This document shows positions 62,838 through 64,000 of a stretch of 64,000 nucleotides of DNA, piece by piece; the stretch's first letter is position 1; each line of letters starts with the position of its first letter. Source of the DNA: Chloroflexota bacterium (GTDB taxonomy: Bacteria; Chloroflexota; Anaerolineae; Anaerolineales; Villigracilaceae); NCBI GenBank assembly GCA_023459215.1, contig JAEWVF010000077.1, forward strand, positions 22,440 to 86,439, in the 5' to 3' direction. The position numbers and the translations under genes are program-made. A model generated the notes under the pieces. It was not told where the DNA came from and did no database searches. It worked only from the letters and a program-made list of their open reading frames with translations.

Positions 62838-63278
62838 CTAAAACGGGTAAACGTTCAGCCTGCACCAGTATTGCTGGATCATTTCGATGGCCTTGGAAAA
62901 TTCATCGAAATCAATCGCTTTCAATACATAAGAATTTGTACCGAACTGATAAGCTCTTTGCACATCCTGGATCTGGTTCGAAGAAGTCAGAACGACAACT
63001 GGCAGGAATTTGAGCGAACTGTTTTGTTTGATTGCTTTTAGCACATCCAGACCATCGATTTTTGGCAATTTCAGGTCGAGCAGGATAATCATCGGGTTGG
63101 GAAAATTGCCCGGCCAGTTGTTCAGCATCTGCAAGGCTTCTTCGCCGTCCCGCGCGATGTGGATTTGCGTTGACTTGTCCGCTTTGCGCAAGGCGCGTGA
63201 AATCAGATCGGCATCTGCCGCATTGTCTTCAATTAAGAAAAAAGTGCAAGGTTGCGCATTGATCATGGTCCCGCCCAT
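62838..63278 (-). CDS. Rcp1-like single-domain response regulator
   Basis: A 146-residue receiver of the type that partners phytochrome-like kinases: FLIEDNAADADLI, phospho-acceptor Asp in ILLDLKLPKIDG, VLTSSNQIQDVQ and Lys in SYVLKAIDFDEF, where Pro usually follows the Lys but Ala is found. There is no output domain. ATG at 63278 has AGGA five bases before it; an in-frame ATG at 63266 is the alternative. No kinase lies next to it. Confidence 0.9.
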   Translation of the reverse strand: MGGTMINAQPCTFFLIEDNAADADLISRALRKADKSTQIHIARDGEEALQMLNNWPGNFPNPMIILLDLKLPKIDGLDVLKAIKQNSSLKFLPVVVLTSSNQIQDVQRAYQFGTNSYVLKAIDFDEFSKAIEMIQQYWCRLNVYPF

Positions 63279-63353
63279 AATATCCTATCGAGATGGTGTT
63301 CTTGAAAGCACTTTCGAAATTATAGCATGTCCGAAGCGTATCGCTCCGTTGTT

Positions 63354-63388
63354 GTTAAAAAACCTCCTTAGAGAGGAGGTTTTTTAAC
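63354..63388. terminator. Perfect palindrome, likely bidirectional terminator
   Basis: GTTAAAAAACCTCCT at 63354-63368 and its exact reverse complement at 63374-63388 flank a five-base loop. The A- and T-rich ends make it function as a terminator on both strands. It separates the regulator from the insertion sequence. Confidence 0.65.
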
Positions 63389-63418
63389 AATTAATCTGGA
63401 TTTATTAGAGTGCAAAAC

Positions 63419-63435
63419 CACTGCCTCTGGCAGTG
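63419..63435. repeat. Left-end hairpin of the IS200-type element
   Basis: CACTGCC and GGCAGTG form a perfect seven-base stem with a TCT loop, about 100 bases upstream of the transposase. Such hairpins are the recognition sites of Y1 transposases. Confidence 0.6.
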
Positions 63436-63531
63436 AGTAGAGTAAAAGGTTATACGGTGAAAAGTAGATGAGAATGTTGGGTATGATGAGCACTACTGGA
63501 AGGCGTGCAACCAACCAAAAGGAGACTCATC

Positions 63532-63975
63532 ATGACCCAACGATTCAGGAAGTTATCACATTCTTTGTACGAGTGCAAGTATCATATTGTGTTCTGCCCG
63601 AAATACCGGTATCGGATATTCAAGGAAGGAATAGGAGAGACAGTCAGACAACTGGTGTATCAACTGTGCAAACAGAAAGAACAAATCGAAGTACTGGAAC
63701 TGAATGTACAACCAGACCATGTGCATCTGGTAGCGTCGATACCACCGAAGTATTCGGTATCAGAATTCATGGGGTATCTGAAAGGAAAGATGGCATTGCG
63801 ATTGTTCCAACAATATGAAAATCTGGGGCGGCGGTATTGGGGACGTCACCTGTGGGCGCGAGGATACTGTGTAAGTACAATTGGACTGGACGAAGAAAAG
63901 ATTAGGAAATATGTCCAGTGGCAGGAGAAACAAGAAAAGCAAGTCGAAGCAGTGCAAGGGAAGTTATTCGATTAA
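63532..63975 (+). CDS. tnpA: IS200/IS605 family transposase TnpA (Y1, HUH)
   Basis: A 147-residue single-strand transposase. The HUH motif is PDHVHLV (His63, His65) and the catalytic Tyr is probably Tyr127 in IRKYVQWQ. The N-terminal YECKYHIVFCPKYRY is diagnostic of the family. It acts as a dimer on hairpin ends to move single-stranded circles. The ATG at 63532 has AGGAG upstream and is chosen over an earlier in-frame ATG. The gene looks intact. No TnpB is seen before the window ends. Confidence 0.95.
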   Translation: MTQRFRKLSHSLYECKYHIVFCPKYRYRIFKEGIGETVRQLVYQLCKQKEQIEVLELNVQPDHVHLVASIPPKYSVSEFMGYLKGKMALRLFQQYENLGRRYWGRHLWARGYCVSTIGLDEEKIRKYVQWQEKQEKQVEAVQGKLFD

Positions 63976-64000
63976 GAGACGCCAGCAAGAGCGCGCCTTC

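Larger units (their letters stand above)
63412..64000 (+). mobile_element. IS200/IS605-type element, right end beyond the window
   Basis: It contains a Y1 transposase gene and an upstream subterminal hairpin at 63419-63435. The left boundary is approximate. The right end is not within the window. Base composition is more AT-rich than the flanking genes, in keeping with acquired DNA. Confidence 0.65.

Noticed and set aside
1..64000. tRNA or rRNA genes
   Set aside because: No cloverleaf-like or rRNA-like sequence was recognised in the short gaps; a covariance-model scan would be decisive.

Overview
The window looks like chromosomal DNA of a Gram-positive-like or monoderm environmental bacterium. 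The best guess is Chloroflexota, class Anaerolineae. This is inferred from moderate-to-high GC coding sequence, lipoproteins and surface proteins with Thr/Pro-rich linkers, TrmFO, many GAF-domain signalling proteins, tandem M42 peptidases and Y1 (IS200-type) insertion sequences. No rRNA or tRNA was recognised, so the taxonomic call is an inference. Coding density is very high. The only gap over 300 bases (6923-7228) holds a probable MITE with a 9-bp target duplication.

Layout. 1-15.9 kb is a housekeeping and mixed region: an esterase-like lipoprotein, oligoendopeptidase F, HflX, a histidine kinase, an M28 peptidase, several small proteins (a Cys-rich protein, a VF530-type protein, a YkgJ-type protein), a HAD phosphatase and TrmFO. 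It ends with a three-gene phosphorelay (kinase, REC-GAF-kinase, winged-helix response regulator) and a DMT transporter. 15.9-17.6 kb encodes a striking fusion: a threonine-synthase-like PLP enzyme joined to a C-terminal response-regulator receiver domain.

17.7-42.3 kb is the centrepiece. A minus-strand run of ten tightly packed genes (41359 down to 17753, gaps of 45 bp or less) encodes, in transcription order, one soluble multi-GAF protein, seven membrane sensors, a ParA-type ATPase, and a 1730-residue soluble hybrid kinase (about six GAF, two PAS, HisKA, HATPase, two receivers). The seven membrane sensors have different input modules (Cache and/or multi-TM, some with HAMP) on one shared C-terminal chassis. 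That chassis is a full GAF, a Trp-containing linker, a half-GAF and a short amputated GAF-entry tail. None of the eight GAF proteins has a kinase, cyclase, phosphodiesterase, methyl-accepting or DNA-binding output. Two stand-alone receivers lie just upstream, and the receiver-tagged threonine-synthase-like enzyme lies just downstream beyond a terminator. I propose a many-sensor, one-kinase array in which output-less GAF sensors act in trans on the giant kinase, perhaps spatially organised by the ParA ATPase. This is a hypothesis.

42.4-53.9 kb holds a MalY/PatB-type C-S lyase, a class III cyclase-ATPase-TPR protein, a PAS/GAF/HD-GYP protein, and a peptidase cluster of three M42 aminopeptidase paralogues and one S51 peptidase. 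53.9-61.7 kb is a plus-strand run: SbcC without SbcD, three membrane proteins (two of them paralogous), a histidine-kinase-like protein whose phospho-acceptor His is replaced by Asp and whose ATP-lid Gly box is missing, a GT2 glycosyltransferase and a methyltransferase. 61.7-64 kb has a PaaI-type thioesterase, a lipoprotein, an Rcp1-like response regulator, and an IS200/IS605 TnpA element that runs to the window edge.
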